DNA of 64,000 nucleotides, from assembly GCA_963741305.1 (NCBI GenBank), contig CAVUHL010000003.1, forward strand, positions 3,100,001 to 3,164,000, written 5' to 3'. The position numbers were made by a program, and so were the translations under genes. Origin of the DNA: DATMER01 sp963741305. GTDB lineage: Bacteria; Acidobacteriota; Thermoanaerobaculia; Multivoradales; UBA5704. Below, one piece after another: positions 27,623 to 37,241 of this stretch; the stretch's first letter is position 1, and each line of letters starts with the position of its first letter. The notes under the pieces were generated by a model. The model searched no databases, was not told the origin of the DNA, and worked only from the letters and a program-made list of their open reading frames with translations.

Positions 27623-30600
27623 ATGAAACGCGCCCGCTCCGCTGCCCTGTTCGTTCTCTTCGCCCTTTCCCTGGGCTCCGCGCAAGGTCAGACCGCGTCC
27701 CTGGTGCGGGACATCAACGAGGGACGCATACCGCCTGGCGATTCTCACCCGGGGCGGTTCCATGCCGCCTTGGGGAAGGTCTTCTTCACCGCCCTGGCGG
27801 AGCTCTGGGTCACCGACGGCACGGACAGCGGCACGCGGTTCCTGGCCGACCTCTGCTCTGGAGCCTGCCCGAGCGATTTCGGAATCCTCGGCAGCGTTCC
27901 CGGGGCGCTGCTCGCGCTCGGCGGCTCGGAGACGCGGCTCCTGCGGACGGACGGGACCGCGGCAGGGACCTTTCCCCTCACCGGACCGGAGCTCGGGGTC
28001 GAGGTCGTCGCCAGCCTGGAGGAGGGGCTTCGCCTCTTCTCCGGGGGCAGCTTCTACTTTTCCGGCTGCGAACCCGGCCCGGACGGCAGATGCGGCCTCT
28101 GGAAAACGGATGGCAGCCCTGCCGGAACGGTTCCAGTCGTGATCACGGGGCCGTTCTATCCCGCGCTGCTGACCCCATTCGGCGACCGGATCGCCTTCAT
28201 GGCCGGCGACACGCTGTGGATCAGCGACGGGACCCCCGCGGGGACCTCTGCCGTCGTGCCCTTCCATGACGCCAGGGTCGAGCGCATCACCGCGGCGGCC
28301 GGCAAGCTCTTCCTCGTCGTCGACCGGCCCCGCGAGGGAGAAGAGCTCTGGGTCAGCGACGGCACGGAAGCCGGCACAAAGCTCCTCAAGGAGCTGGCCC
28401 CGAGCCAGGACGCGAACCGTTGGCTGAAGCAAGGCCAGCGCGGCGTCTACTTCCTCGCCGGAGGAGGCTCCCAGCCCGCCCCTCTCTGGTTCAGCGACGG
28501 CACGCCGAATGGCACGCGGCTCGTGACCGACTCTCCTGTCGAATACGCAGACCAGCTGGAGGAAACCGGGGGCCGCCTCGTCTTCCTGTCTCGCGAGTCC
28601 TCGACGTACTTCCTCCGGACGGCCACCGCCGATCCCGAGGTCTCACCGGTGCTGCTGGAATCGGAGCTCTCTCCAGCTCTCTTCAAGGTGGGCGACCGGG
28701 TCGTCCTCGTCGTATGGGGCAGAGCCGGCCAGGAGCTCTGGACCACCGACGGCACGCCGGCCGGCACCCGCCTGGTCCTGGACATCTGCCCGGGCGGATG
28801 CTCCGGCGTCTCCGAGACGCCCTTCCCCTCGCCCGGGGGCCTGCTGTTCGTCGGCAACGACAACCAGAACGGAAGCGAGATCTGGACGAGCGACGGCACC
28901 GGCCCGGGGACCCGCCGCCTCACCGGCCTGCCCGGCCATTACCTCCCCTATGCGAGCAACTCCCCCGGGGCCGTGCTCCTCGGGAACAGGCTTTTCTTCG
29001 GCGCGCACAGCGCCTATGGCATCGAGCTCTGGGTGAGCGAGGGGCCCGACGACACCCGCCTGGTCACCAACATCGCCGGCGACAGCGCGGGCTCGGACCC
29101 GCGCGACCTCCTTCCGCTCGGCGACCGTCTCTTCTTCACCGCCTGTGACGGAGTCAGGCGCACGGTCTGGACAAGCACCGGCGAACGGGAAACGACGTCT
29201 TCCCTGGGGCCCGCCACCGGAGACCTCTGCGGCTTCTACGAAGAGCCGGAAGGGCTGGTCGCCGCCGGCGGGCAGGCCTTCTTCCGCACCGAGGACGGCG
29301 AGCTCTGGAGAACGGACGGAACCCCCGGGGGCACACGCCAGCTCGCTACATCGGTCTACGGCATCGCGCCCCTGCACGGCCATCTCTACTTTGTCGTCTG
29401 GAGCGGCGGCAAGGCCACGCTCTGGAAGACGGACGGAACCCAGCCCGGCACCGTCGAGGTGCTCGATGTCGCCGGGGCGGTCGGCGGGTTCGGCCTCACC
29501 GCCGTCGGCTCCGAGCTCTACTTCGCCGTCCTCGATCCCGGCGCCGGGAACACCCAGATCTGGAAGAGCGACGGCACGGCGGCCGGAACCCGAAAGATCG
29601 CGGCCGTCGAGGGCTCCTACGAGGACGACGAAACGCCTGGTTTTCTTCGCGCCGGCTCATGGATCTATTTCCTCGATGGCACGTCCGGCAGGATCTGGAA
29701 GACGGACGGCACCGAGGCCGGGACCTCCCCGCTGGAGCCTCTCGGCCAGGATTACGTCGGTCCGAGCAGCCTGACGGAGCACGGCGGGCTCCTCTATTTC
29801 CTGTCCAGCGCCAGCACCCTGCCGCAGAGGACCCTGTGGCGGTCGGATGGCACGGCGGCCGGGACCCTGCCGGTCAAGACCTTCGCGGTCCCACGGACGC
29901 ATCATCCCCTTCCCGCTGTCCTGACCTCCTTCGCCGGCCGGCTCTTCTTCACGGCCTACGACGCCCTCCATGGGGTCGAACCCTGGGTGAGCGACGGCTC
30001 CACCGGCGGAACCGTCCTGTTGAAAGACATCTTCCCGGGCGAAGAGTCCTCCTTGCCGGACGGGTTCACGGCCGCGGGAGGAAGGATCTTCTTCGCAGCC
30101 AAGGACGATGTCCACGGCTCCGAGCTGTGGCAGAGCGACGGGACGGAAGCAGGGACGAAGATGGTCCAGGACATCGCCCCCTTCGTCCAATCCTCCAGCC
30201 CCTCCGACCTCACCGCTGCCGGAAACCGGCTCTACTTCACCGCCGACGACGGCGTCACCGGCCGAGAGCTCTGGCTCCTTCCCCTGGCGGAGGCCGGCTG
30301 CACGCCCTCGCCCGGCCACCTGTGCCTGGGCAAACGCCGCTTCCGGGTGGAGGCCTTCTGGCGGGACTTCCAGGGCAACCAGGGCACGGCCAAGGCCGTG
30401 GGCCTGACCGCCGATACCGGTTACTTCTGGTTCTTCAGCCCCACCAACGTCGAGGTCATCCTCAAGGTGCTGGATGGCACCGGGGTCAACGGCCACCGCT
30501 GGGTTTTCTACGGCGCGCTCTCCAGCGTCGAATACACCCTCACCGTGACCGACACCCAGACGGGGCTGACCCGGCGCTACTTCAACCCCATGGGCCAACT

Positions 30601-31033
30601 CGGCAGCGTCGGGGACACCACAAGCTTCGGCCCGCTCGGCGCCTTCTCAGTAGCCGAGCCTGCCGTCCAGGCAGAAGAGAAGACAGTGGCAGCCGGCCCC
30701 TGCGAGGCAACAACCGAAAGGCTCTGCCTCAACGACCAGCGCTTCGCGGTCGAGGTCGCCTGGAAAGACTTCCAGGGGAACCAGGGCAAGGGCAAGGCGG
30801 TCAACCTGACCGCCGACACCGGATACTTCTGGTTCTTCGATGCAGCCAACGTGGAAGTCGTGATCAAGGTCCTCGACGGCACCTCGCTCAACGGCAAGCA
30901 CTGGGTTTTCTACGGCGCCCTGTCGAGCGTGGAATACACGATCACCGTGACCGACACGCAGACCGGCGTGCAGAAGATCTATAAGAATCCCAGCGGAACG
31001 CTTGCGAGCGTGGCGGACACCGAGGCGTTCTGA
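27623..31033 (+). CDS. Giant secreted ELWxSDGTxxGT-repeat protein (second of tandem pair)
   Basis: The 1136-residue paralogue of the preceding protein has the same plan: signal peptide (RSAALFVLFALSLGSAQGQ), ELWxTDGTxxGT repeats, then two C-terminal domains of the DFQGN/DTGYFWFF/FYGALSSVEY type. Its last ~45 codons are essentially identical in DNA to the end of its neighbour (27460-27600 against 30880-31020), unlike the divergent middle. That points to recent gene conversion. Its stop abuts the stop of the convergent efflux gene, forming TGATCA with no space between. Confidence 0.85.
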   Translation: MKRARSAALFVLFALSLGSAQGQTASLVRDINEGRIPPGDSHPGRFHAALGKVFFTALAELWVTDGTDSGTRFLADLCSGACPSDFGILGSVPGALLALGGSETRLLRTDGTAAGTFPLTGPELGVEVVASLEEGLRLFSGGSFYFSGCEPGPDGRCGLWKTDGSPAGTVPVVITGPFYPALLTPFGDRIAFMAGDTLWISDGTPAGTSAVVPFHDARVERITAAAGKLFLVVDRPREGEELWVSDGTEAGTKLLKELAPSQDANRWLKQGQRGVYFLAGGGSQPAPLWFSDGTPNGTRLVTDSPVEYADQLEETGGRLVFLSRESSTYFLRTATADPEVSPVLLESELSPALFKVGDRVVLVVWGRAGQELWTTDGTPAGTRLVLDICPGGCSGVSETPFPSPGGLLFVGNDNQNGSEIWTSDGTGPGTRRLTGLPGHYLPYASNSPGAVLLGNRLFFGAHSAYGIELWVSEGPDDTRLVTNIAGDSAGSDPRDLLPLGDRLFFTACDGVRRTVWTSTGERETTSSLGPATGDLCGFYEEPEGLVAAGGQAFFRTEDGELWRTDGTPGGTRQLATSVYGIAPLHGHLYFVVWSGGKATLWKTDGTQPGTVEVLDVAGAVGGFGLTAVGSELYFAVLDPGAGNTQIWKSDGTAAGTRKIAAVEGSYEDDETPGFLRAGSWIYFLDGTSGRIWKTDGTEAGTSPLEPLGQDYVGPSSLTEHGGLLYFLSSASTLPQRTLWRSDGTAAGTLPVKTFAVPRTHHPLPAVLTSFAGRLFFTAYDALHGVEPWVSDGSTGGTVLLKDIFPGEESSLPDGFTAAGGRIFFAAKDDVHGSELWQSDGTEAGTKMVQDIAPFVQSSSPSDLTAAGNRLYFTADDGVTGRELWLLPLAEAGCTPSPGHLCLGKRRFRVEAFWRDFQGNQGTAKAVGLTADTGYFWFFSPTNVEVILKVLDGTGVNGHRWVFYGALSSVEYTLTVTDTQTGLTRRYFNPMGQLGSVGDTTSFGPLGAFSVAEPAVQAEEKTVAAGPCEATTERLCLNDQRFAVEVAWKDFQGNQGKGKAVNLTADTGYFWFFDAANVEVVIKVLDGTSLNGKHWVFYGALSSVEYTITVTDTQTGVQKIYKNPSGTLASVADTEAF

Positions 31034-34000
31034 TCACTTTTGCGGGTGCAGCCTCTGGTGCACCCACTGATAGAAAGTCGGCAGCGCGAGCAGCGTGAAG
31101 AGCGTCGAGGTCACGAGCCCGCCGATCATCACCACCGCCAGGGGGCGCTCGATCTCGGAGCCGTGCAGGTTGAGGACGAGCAGCGGCAGCAGGCCGAGCA
31201 TCGCCGTGCCCGCCGTCATCAGCTTGGGCCGCACGCGGCCGATCGATGCCTCCCTGAGGGCGTCTTCGAAAGGCCGCCCCTCCGCGATCAGCGAGCGGGT
31301 CTGCGAGACCAGCACGAGGCCGTTCTGCACCGCGATGCCGAAGAGGCCGATGAGCCCCACCAGGGAGGAGACGTTCCAGGTCTCCCCCGCCAGCCAGAGG
31401 GCGACGATGCCGCCCACGAACGCGTCCGGCAGGGTGGCGAGGATCACCATCGTCTCGGCGAAAGACCCCAGGGCCAGGTAGAGGAGCACGAGCACCGCCA
31501 GCAGGGCCACGGCGATGGCGAGGCCCAGTGAGCGCAACGCCCGCGCCTGGTTCTCGACCCGGCCGCCGATGTCGAAGAAGTAGCCCGTGGGCAGCTTCAG
31601 CCCCTCGGCCAGGCGCTCGCGCACCTCGGCGGCCGTGCTCCCCAGGTCCCGGCCGGCGACGCTCGCCTCCACCGCGATCCGGCGGCTCCCCGCCTCGCGC
31701 TGGAGGGAGGAGGGCCCGAAGGTGCGCTCCACCCGGGCGAGCTGCCCCAGGGGGATCCGGGTCCCGTTCCGGCCATCGATCAGGAGAGATCCCAGGGCCG
31801 AGAGGTCGCCGCGCCGGTCGTCCGCGAGCCTCACGACCAGATCGAAGCGGCGCTGCCCCACCCAGACCTGCGAGACCTCTTCCCCGGCGAGCCCGATCCG
31901 GAGAGCGTCGATCACATCCGCCGGGGCGAGGCCCACCCGCGCCACGGCCTCCCGGTCGACCGTGATCCGGACCTGTGGCAGGCCGGTCAGCGTCTGGGCG
32001 CGCAGGTCGGCGATCCCCTCGACGTCTTCCATCAGCTCCCGGGCCTCCCCGGCCAGGCGGACCAGCCGGTCGAGGTCGGGGCCATAGATCCGGACCTGGA
32101 TGTCCGCGGGAGTGCCGCCGAGGCCCTCGTCGATCCGCATCCCCAGGGGAGTGGTGAAGAGCACTGCGACCCCCGGGACCTTCTCCAGCTTCTCCCGCAT
32201 CTCCTCCTCCAGCTCCTCCAAAGGCCGGGTGCGCTCAGGCTTGAGCACCACGAGCACGTCCGAGATCACATGCGGCATCGGATCCTCGGTCCTCTCGGCG
32301 CGGCCGGTCCGCCGCACGACCTCGCGGACCTCCGGGAACTTGCGGAGCACGTCCTCCACCCGGTGATTGCGGCGGTCCACCTCCTCCAGGGAAGCCTCCG
32401 GCGGCAGGATCGTCTGGAGCAGAAGCGCCCCCTCGTCCAGGCTGGGCATGAAATCCGAGCCGATCCGGGAGGCGAGGAACAGGGCCGGGATGGTGACCGC
32501 GAGCGCCAGCACGCGCACCAGCCCCGCCCGGCGCATGCAGCGGTCGAGCAGAGGGCCATAGATGGACTTGACGTAGCGGATGACGGCCACGTCCTCCTCT
32601 TTCCCCGGCGTGGCAGGACGGAGCAGCCATCCCGCGAGGACCGGCACCAGGGTGAGGGCCAGCGCCAGCGAGGCGGCCATGGATGCCACCACCGCCGCGG
32701 CAAGCGGCCGGTACATGCGCCCCTCGATGCCACTCATGGCAAAGAGCGGGGTGAAGACCGCGATCACGATCAGGGTCGCAAAGGCGATGGGCCGGCCTAC
32801 CTCGATGGCGGCGGCGAGCACCACCTCCCGGCGCGGCCCCGCACCGCCCTGCAACCGGTGATACACGTTCTCGGTCAGGATGATGGCAGCGTCTACCAAC
32901 AGGCCCACGGCGATCGCGAGCCCCCCGAGTGTCAGGGTGTTGAGGCCGATGCCGGCCGGCTTCAAGATCAGTCCGGCCAGAGCGATCGAGAGCGGCAGCG
33001 TGACGGTCACGATGAGCGCGGCCCGCAGGTTTCCCAGGAGAAGGAAGAGGACCGCCACCACCAGCACCGCCCCCAGCAACACTGCCCTGCCCACGCCGCC
33101 GAGAGCGGACGAGACCAGCTCCGCCTGGTCGTAGAGGATGCGCACCCGCACACCCGGCGGCATGCTCTTCTGCAGATCGTCGATGGCGGCGCGCACGCCG
33201 CGGGCCACCGAGACCGTGTCGGCGCCGAACTGCTTGGTGATCCGGCAGTTGACGATCTCGGAGCCCAGCCCGTGCGCCATGCCGCGGCGCACCGCCGGAG
33301 CCTCCCTCACCTCGGCCACCTCTCCCAGCAGCACGGGAGTGGTATCGCGTATAGCGACCACCGTCGCCCGCAGGTCCCCGACGTTCTCCGCCCGGCCCAC
33401 GGCGCGCACCGTCCACTCGACCGATCCCTGGGCGATGAAGCCTCCGGCGGCGTTCTCGTTGGACTTCTCGACCGCGGTCATCACCTCCCCCAGGGTCACG
33501 GCAAGGGCCGCCATGCGCGAGGGATCGAGCTGCACCTGGAACTGCCGCAGGTGCCCGCCGAGCACTTCGACTGCCGCCACCCCGGGCACTCCGAGGAGGC
33601 GGTTCCTCACCTCGTAATCCGCCAGATCGCGCAGCTCCATGAGGCCGGCCGTGCCAGGCTCCGCTTCGAGGACGATCTCCACCACCTCGTTGAGCCGGCC
33701 GGTGAGGCTGGAGACCAGCGGAGCGTCGGTCCCCGGAGGGAGGTCCCGAGCGACTTGATTGACCCGCTCGGTGACGAGCTGGCGAGAGAGGTAATAGTCG
33801 GCATCCGGCTCGAACTCGATGCGGACCAGCGCCACGCCGGGCTGGGAAGTCGAGCGGATGCGGCGCACCTCGGGCAGGCCCGAGAGCGCGACCTCCAGGG
33901 GGATCGCCACGCCGGTCTCCAGCTCCTCGGCGCCCATGGCCGCGTTCTGCACGAAGACGCTGAACACCGGAGTCGCGAGGTCGGGGAAGACGTCCCGCTC

Positions 34001-34102
34001 CAACTCGGTGAGCCACACCGCGCCGGCAACGGCCGCGGCGAGCACCAGGACCACGGTGAGGCCTGGCTTCGCGGATGAGCCGCGGATGATTCGCTCGATC
34101 AT
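31034..34102 (-). CDS. Heavy-metal efflux RND permease (CzcA/CusA family)
   Basis: The 1022-residue protein has 12 expected TM segments and two large periplasmic loops. The TM4 motif LAIAVGLLVDAAIILTEN keeps the Asp and Glu of the HME-RND proton relay. Other family motifs are GVALVRIEFEPDADYYLSRQ and DFMPSLDEGALLLQ. It pumps metal cations or periplasmic metal across the outer membrane with the adaptor and outer-membrane factor encoded just upstream. Whether the metal is monovalent (Cu/Ag) or divalent (Zn/Co/Ni/Cd) cannot be decided from the visible residues. It starts 9 bases after the adaptor gene. Confidence 0.93.
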   Translation of the reverse strand: MIERIIRGSSAKPGLTVVLVLAAAVAGAVWLTELERDVFPDLATPVFSVFVQNAAMGAEELETGVAIPLEVALSGLPEVRRIRSTSQPGVALVRIEFEPDADYYLSRQLVTERVNQVARDLPPGTDAPLVSSLTGRLNEVVEIVLEAEPGTAGLMELRDLADYEVRNRLLGVPGVAAVEVLGGHLRQFQVQLDPSRMAALAVTLGEVMTAVEKSNENAAGGFIAQGSVEWTVRAVGRAENVGDLRATVVAIRDTTPVLLGEVAEVREAPAVRRGMAHGLGSEIVNCRITKQFGADTVSVARGVRAAIDDLQKSMPPGVRVRILYDQAELVSSALGGVGRAVLLGAVLVVAVLFLLLGNLRAALIVTVTLPLSIALAGLILKPAGIGLNTLTLGGLAIAVGLLVDAAIILTENVYHRLQGGAGPRREVVLAAAIEVGRPIAFATLIVIAVFTPLFAMSGIEGRMYRPLAAAVVASMAASLALALTLVPVLAGWLLRPATPGKEEDVAVIRYVKSIYGPLLDRCMRRAGLVRVLALAVTIPALFLASRIGSDFMPSLDEGALLLQTILPPEASLEEVDRRNHRVEDVLRKFPEVREVVRRTGRAERTEDPMPHVISDVLVVLKPERTRPLEELEEEMREKLEKVPGVAVLFTTPLGMRIDEGLGGTPADIQVRIYGPDLDRLVRLAGEARELMEDVEGIADLRAQTLTGLPQVRITVDREAVARVGLAPADVIDALRIGLAGEEVSQVWVGQRRFDLVVRLADDRRGDLSALGSLLIDGRNGTRIPLGQLARVERTFGPSSLQREAGSRRIAVEASVAGRDLGSTAAEVRERLAEGLKLPTGYFFDIGGRVENQARALRSLGLAIAVALLAVLVLLYLALGSFAETMVILATLPDAFVGGIVALWLAGETWNVSSLVGLIGLFGIAVQNGLVLVSQTRSLIAEGRPFEDALREASIGRVRPKLMTAGTAMLGLLPLLVLNLHGSEIERPLAVVMIGGLVTSTLFTLLALPTFYQWVHQRLHPQK

Positions 34103-34111
34103 TCCAGCCCC

Positions 34112-35299
34112 CTAATGGTGGTGCTCACCGCCACCCTCCCCCTTCTCGGCTTCCGCGCGCAGTACGAAGGCGCCCTCGTCCACGACGCGCTCCCCCGGCC
34201 TCAGGCCGGAGACGATCGCCACCTCGCTCCCGAGGTCGCGCCCGCGCTCCACGGGCCGCACCTCGAACTTCCCCTCTCCGCGAGGGAGGAAGACCACCCA
34301 CTGATCGTCCATCCGCTGGAGAGCGGTGGCCGGCACGGCCACGACCTGCGCCCCCTGGGCTCCTGTCCCGATCCAGGCCGTGGCGAACATGCCCGGCTTC
34401 AGCCGCCCGTCCTGATTGGGGAGGACGATGCGCACGGGAACCGTCCGCGAGTGCGCGTCCACCTCCCGGCCCACCCACTCGACGGTCCCGCGGAGCTTCT
34501 GCCCGGGGAGCGCCGCCAGCGTGACATCCGCGGACGACCCCGCCCTCATCCGCACGGCATCCCGTTCCGGCGCCTGCGCCACCAGCCAGAGGCGCGAAAG
34601 GTCGCCGATCCGGAACAGGGCTTTGGACGGCTCGACGCTCTGGCCGCGCACCGCAAACCGCTCCAGTACCGTGCCGGAGATCGGGGAATTCAGCGTGAAG
34701 TTGGAAAGCCTGCCGGCTCTCCCGACGCCCACCCCCAGGGCTTCGAGGGAAGCCTCGGCACCCCGGAGGTCCGCTTCCGCCTCGGCGACCGCGGCCTCGG
34801 CCCGCTGCAGCTCGCCCCGCGACACGATCCGCTCCTCGGCGAGCCCGCGCTTCCTCTCGGCGGTCTTGCGGGCGAGCTCCGCCCGCGCCAGGGCGGCGGT
34901 CCGCTGGGCCCGCGCCTGTCCGACCTCGACGCTCTCCAGCTCGGCCAGGGGCTGGCCGCGGCGCACATACTGACCCGGGCTCGCAACCGGGAGGACGACC
35001 CGTGCCTGGATGGGCGAGCCCGCCTCGGCATAGGTCTCCTCGTCCACCTTCAGCTCGCCCAGGGCGGTCACGCCCTCCCCTCCCGGGCGCAGCTCGGCGG
35101 GAAAGGTGGTGAGCTGCAGGTCGCGGAGCGTTTCGGCATGCACGGTGAGAATCCCCTCCTCCGCGGCAACTTCGGCCGTGTGCTCCTCGGCTGCGTGCTC
35201 CTCGCCGGCATGGCCGGCCTCTTCCTTGGGCTCTCCGCAACCGGCGGCGAACAGAGTCATCAAGACCATCATCAAGATCATCCAGGCTCTCGTGCTCAT
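34112..35299 (-). CDS. RND periplasmic adaptor (CzcB/CusB family), lipoprotein
   Basis: The 395-residue protein has a lipoprotein signal (MILMMVLMTLFAAGC, lipobox FAAGC) followed by an acidic, His-containing stretch (EEAGHAGEEHAAEEH). A barrel-sandwich/hairpin part follows (residues ~95-210, LARAELARKTAERKRGLAEE), then beta-barrel and membrane-proximal domains (LSRLWLVAQAPERD). The C-terminus ends GGGEHHH, and both His-rich ends could bind metal. Its start overlaps the stop of the outer-membrane factor gene by 4 bases (ATGA). Confidence 0.92.
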   Translation of the reverse strand: MSTRAWMILMMVLMTLFAAGCGEPKEEAGHAGEEHAAEEHTAEVAAEEGILTVHAETLRDLQLTTFPAELRPGGEGVTALGELKVDEETYAEAGSPIQARVVLPVASPGQYVRRGQPLAELESVEVGQARAQRTAALARAELARKTAERKRGLAEERIVSRGELQRAEAAVAEAEADLRGAEASLEALGVGVGRAGRLSNFTLNSPISGTVLERFAVRGQSVEPSKALFRIGDLSRLWLVAQAPERDAVRMRAGSSADVTLAALPGQKLRGTVEWVGREVDAHSRTVPVRIVLPNQDGRLKPGMFATAWIGTGAQGAQVVAVPATALQRMDDQWVVFLPRGEGKFEVRPVERGRDLGSEVAIVSGLRPGERVVDEGAFVLRAEAEKGEGGGEHHH

Positions 35300-36522
35300 G
35301 GCAGGGCTCCGGCAGCTGCCTCCAGCTCGAAACGCGTCAAGGAGGCGTCGAGGAGGCGTTCCAGGTAAGTGAGGCGGGTTTCCAGGATTTCGCGGCGGAG
35401 GAGGAGCAACTCGCCGAGGTCGATCTCGCCGGCCTCGAAGCTCTTCAAGGCAAGCGACTCGTTGTCCTCCAGGGCGGGGAGGGCCGTCTGCTCCAGCTCC
35501 CGCGCCGCCTCCAGGTGCCGCAACAGGGCTGAATGCCGCCCCCGGACCTCCGCGCCGGCAGCTCTGCGGGCACCGGCGAACGCCTGCCGGAGGGCGGCGG
35601 CCCGGGCCTCGCCCACGGCGAGGGTCTCCTGGCCACGGTCATGGAGGGGGAGGGTCACGACGACTCCCGCCGTGACGATGTCCGCCCCCTCCTCCCGGCC
35701 CACACCGCCGCGCACACCCAGGCCGGGCCGGGCCAGCGCCCGCCCGAGAGCCGCCTCGGCCTCGGCTTCCCGCAGCTCGGCCGCGAGGACCCGGAGGTCG
35801 GGCCGCCGGTCGAGCCCCGCGAGAAGGGCCGGCAAATCGGGAGGCTCGCGGAGCGCGGGGCTCGCCTGAACCTCGACGCGCTCCTCAGAAGGGAGACCAA
35901 GCTGTGCCTGAAGCTCCGCCAGGATTGCACTCTCCTCAGCCTGTGCCCCGCTCTGCTCGGCCCGGGCGTTCGCTGCGGCAGTGCGCGAGCGGTTCAGCTC
36001 CAGCGCGGTCGCTTCGCCGGCTTCATACCGCCGCTCGGTCGCGGCCAGCAGCTCGTCGGCGGCCTGCCTGCCGCGGGTCAGCAGCGCCACCCGCTCCCCA
36101 GCCATTGATGCGCGGACGAACGTAGTCCAGACATCCCGCAGGAGCAGCCGCCGCGCTTCATCCAGCTCCGCCTCCGTCCGTTCGAGAGCAGCCTGCGCTC
36201 CGGCAATGCGGGCGCTCCGCCGCTCCCGGCCATAGAGATCCTGGGAGATGGCCGCCTCGAAATCGAGATGGTCGTCCTCGGCGCGCCGATCGCGCCGATA
36301 TCCCCCGTTCACCTCCAGGGCCGGGTTCTCCTGAAACCTGCGCCCGGCCTGCGTCTGCCGGGCCCGCGCCTCCGCAATCCGCCCCTTGGCCAGCACGACA
36401 TCCGGGGCCTGCTCGCGGGCCAGGGCGAGAGCCTCGTCGATCGTCAAAACCCGTTCTTGCCCCAAACCGGGAAGGGGAAACAGCAGCAGCGCGGCCCAGG
36501 GCCACACCCGTCTAAATCTCAT
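35296..36522 (-). CDS. TolC-family outer-membrane factor (CzcC type)
   Basis: The 408-residue protein has a signal peptide (RVWPWAALLLFPLPGLGQ) and two TolC-type repeats of long helices rich in Ala, Arg and Glu (LTIDEALALAREQAPDVVLA is the first). It would provide the exit duct for the CzcCBA-like pump. It is the first gene of the efflux operon. The Cys-rich protein gene lies 70 bases upstream on the same strand. Confidence 0.9.
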   Translation of the reverse strand: MRFRRVWPWAALLLFPLPGLGQERVLTIDEALALAREQAPDVVLAKGRIAEARARQTQAGRRFQENPALEVNGGYRRDRRAEDDHLDFEAAISQDLYGRERRSARIAGAQAALERTEAELDEARRLLLRDVWTTFVRASMAGERVALLTRGRQAADELLAATERRYEAGEATALELNRSRTAAANARAEQSGAQAEESAILAELQAQLGLPSEERVEVQASPALREPPDLPALLAGLDRRPDLRVLAAELREAEAEAALGRALARPGLGVRGGVGREEGADIVTAGVVVTLPLHDRGQETLAVGEARAAALRQAFAGARRAAGAEVRGRHSALLRHLEAARELEQTALPALEDNESLALKSFEAGEIDLGELLLLRREILETRLTYLERLLDASLTRFELEAAAGALP

Positions 36523-36592
36523 CGGTCACCTCTCGCACAGGATCAGTCAGCGCCAGCAAGGGCGCGAGTCTCGAGCGGGCAGACTCAGAAGA

Positions 36593-36877
36593 TCAGGCGG
36601 GTTTCGGGACGTGGAAAACAGCGCGGGGATCGGAGGGTAAGGTGCGTGCCTCGACAGGGCTGCCAGCCGGGCCGGCTCCAGTCAGATGCGCCTGCATCCG
36701 CACAACGCCAGTCATGGCAGGGGCGTGCAAGCAGCACTGACAACAGGACGGCGGACAGCAGTCCGGGCAAGCTGACCAAAGGCAGTCAGCGCAAGAAGCC
36801 TCCAAAGCCGCCAGAGGCAGCAGGAGCGACAAGGCTGCCAACAGGACGGCAAGGTGGAGGATGGGGCGTCGCGCCAT
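36593..36877 (-). CDS. Small Cys-rich secreted protein upstream of the metal-efflux operon
   Basis: The 94-residue protein has a signal peptide (RRPILHLAVLLAALSLLLPL) and then a dense Cys cluster (SCADCLWSACPDCCPPSCCQ, nine Cys in about 28 residues). The C-terminus reads DPRAVFHVPKPA. It matches the plan of the protein at 22290-22580 (signal peptide, Cys cluster, D-x-R-x-hydrophobic-HVP ending). Position and composition suggest periplasmic metal binding or sensing for the downstream CzcCBA genes. That role is inference; the family is not one I can name. Confidence 0.65.
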   Translation of the reverse strand: MARRPILHLAVLLAALSLLLPLAALEASCADCLWSACPDCCPPSCCQCCLHAPAMTGVVRMQAHLTGAGPAGSPVEARTLPSDPRAVFHVPKPA

Positions 36878-36923
36878 GGCGGGAGCTTACCTCAAGGTCG
36901 GCGTATTGCGGAGGTCATCGCCC

Positions 36924-37169
36924 TGTAGGGCACCTCTTGTGGGCATAGGCGCTAACTTAACCAGCCCTGGGAAGGGCTGTACTCTTCTAGCCTGGGGTTT
37001 CAACCCCAGGCGGGGTGCCGGGCGCCGTTCCCGCCTGGGGTTGAAACCCCAGGCTAGAAGAGTGTCGCTCCTCCCGGAGCGAGTTTCCAGGAGATAAATG
37101 CTCCAAAGTCAGCGCCTATGCCTCTTGTGGGTGCCCTCCGGAGGGCGGCCACAAGGACCGCCCCTACAT
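36924..37169. repeat. Family B compound palindromic repeat, copy 2
   Basis: This segment carries the same modules as 12983-13160, in the same order: TGTAGGG, GTGGGCATAGGCGCTAAC, AGCCTGGGGTTTCAACCCC, CGCTCCTCCCGGAGCG, GTGCCCTCCGGAGGGC and CCGCCCCTACAT. The CCTGGGGTTTCAACCCCAGG hairpin is present twice here, separated by a GC-rich spacer. The 36878-37241 gap holds nothing else that I can identify. Confidence 0.85.
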
Positions 37170-37241
37170 GAAACGCTATCCGTCACTCGGACTGTGACGA
37201 CGTACTAGGGCTACTGCTTTCCCGGGCATAAGATCGGGCTC

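Noticed and set aside
25205..28432. A 1075-codon antisense frame across both ELWxSDGT genes
   Set aside because: Its apparent repeats are the reverse reading of the plus-strand repeats. It spans the junction of two genes and has no RBS or family motif.
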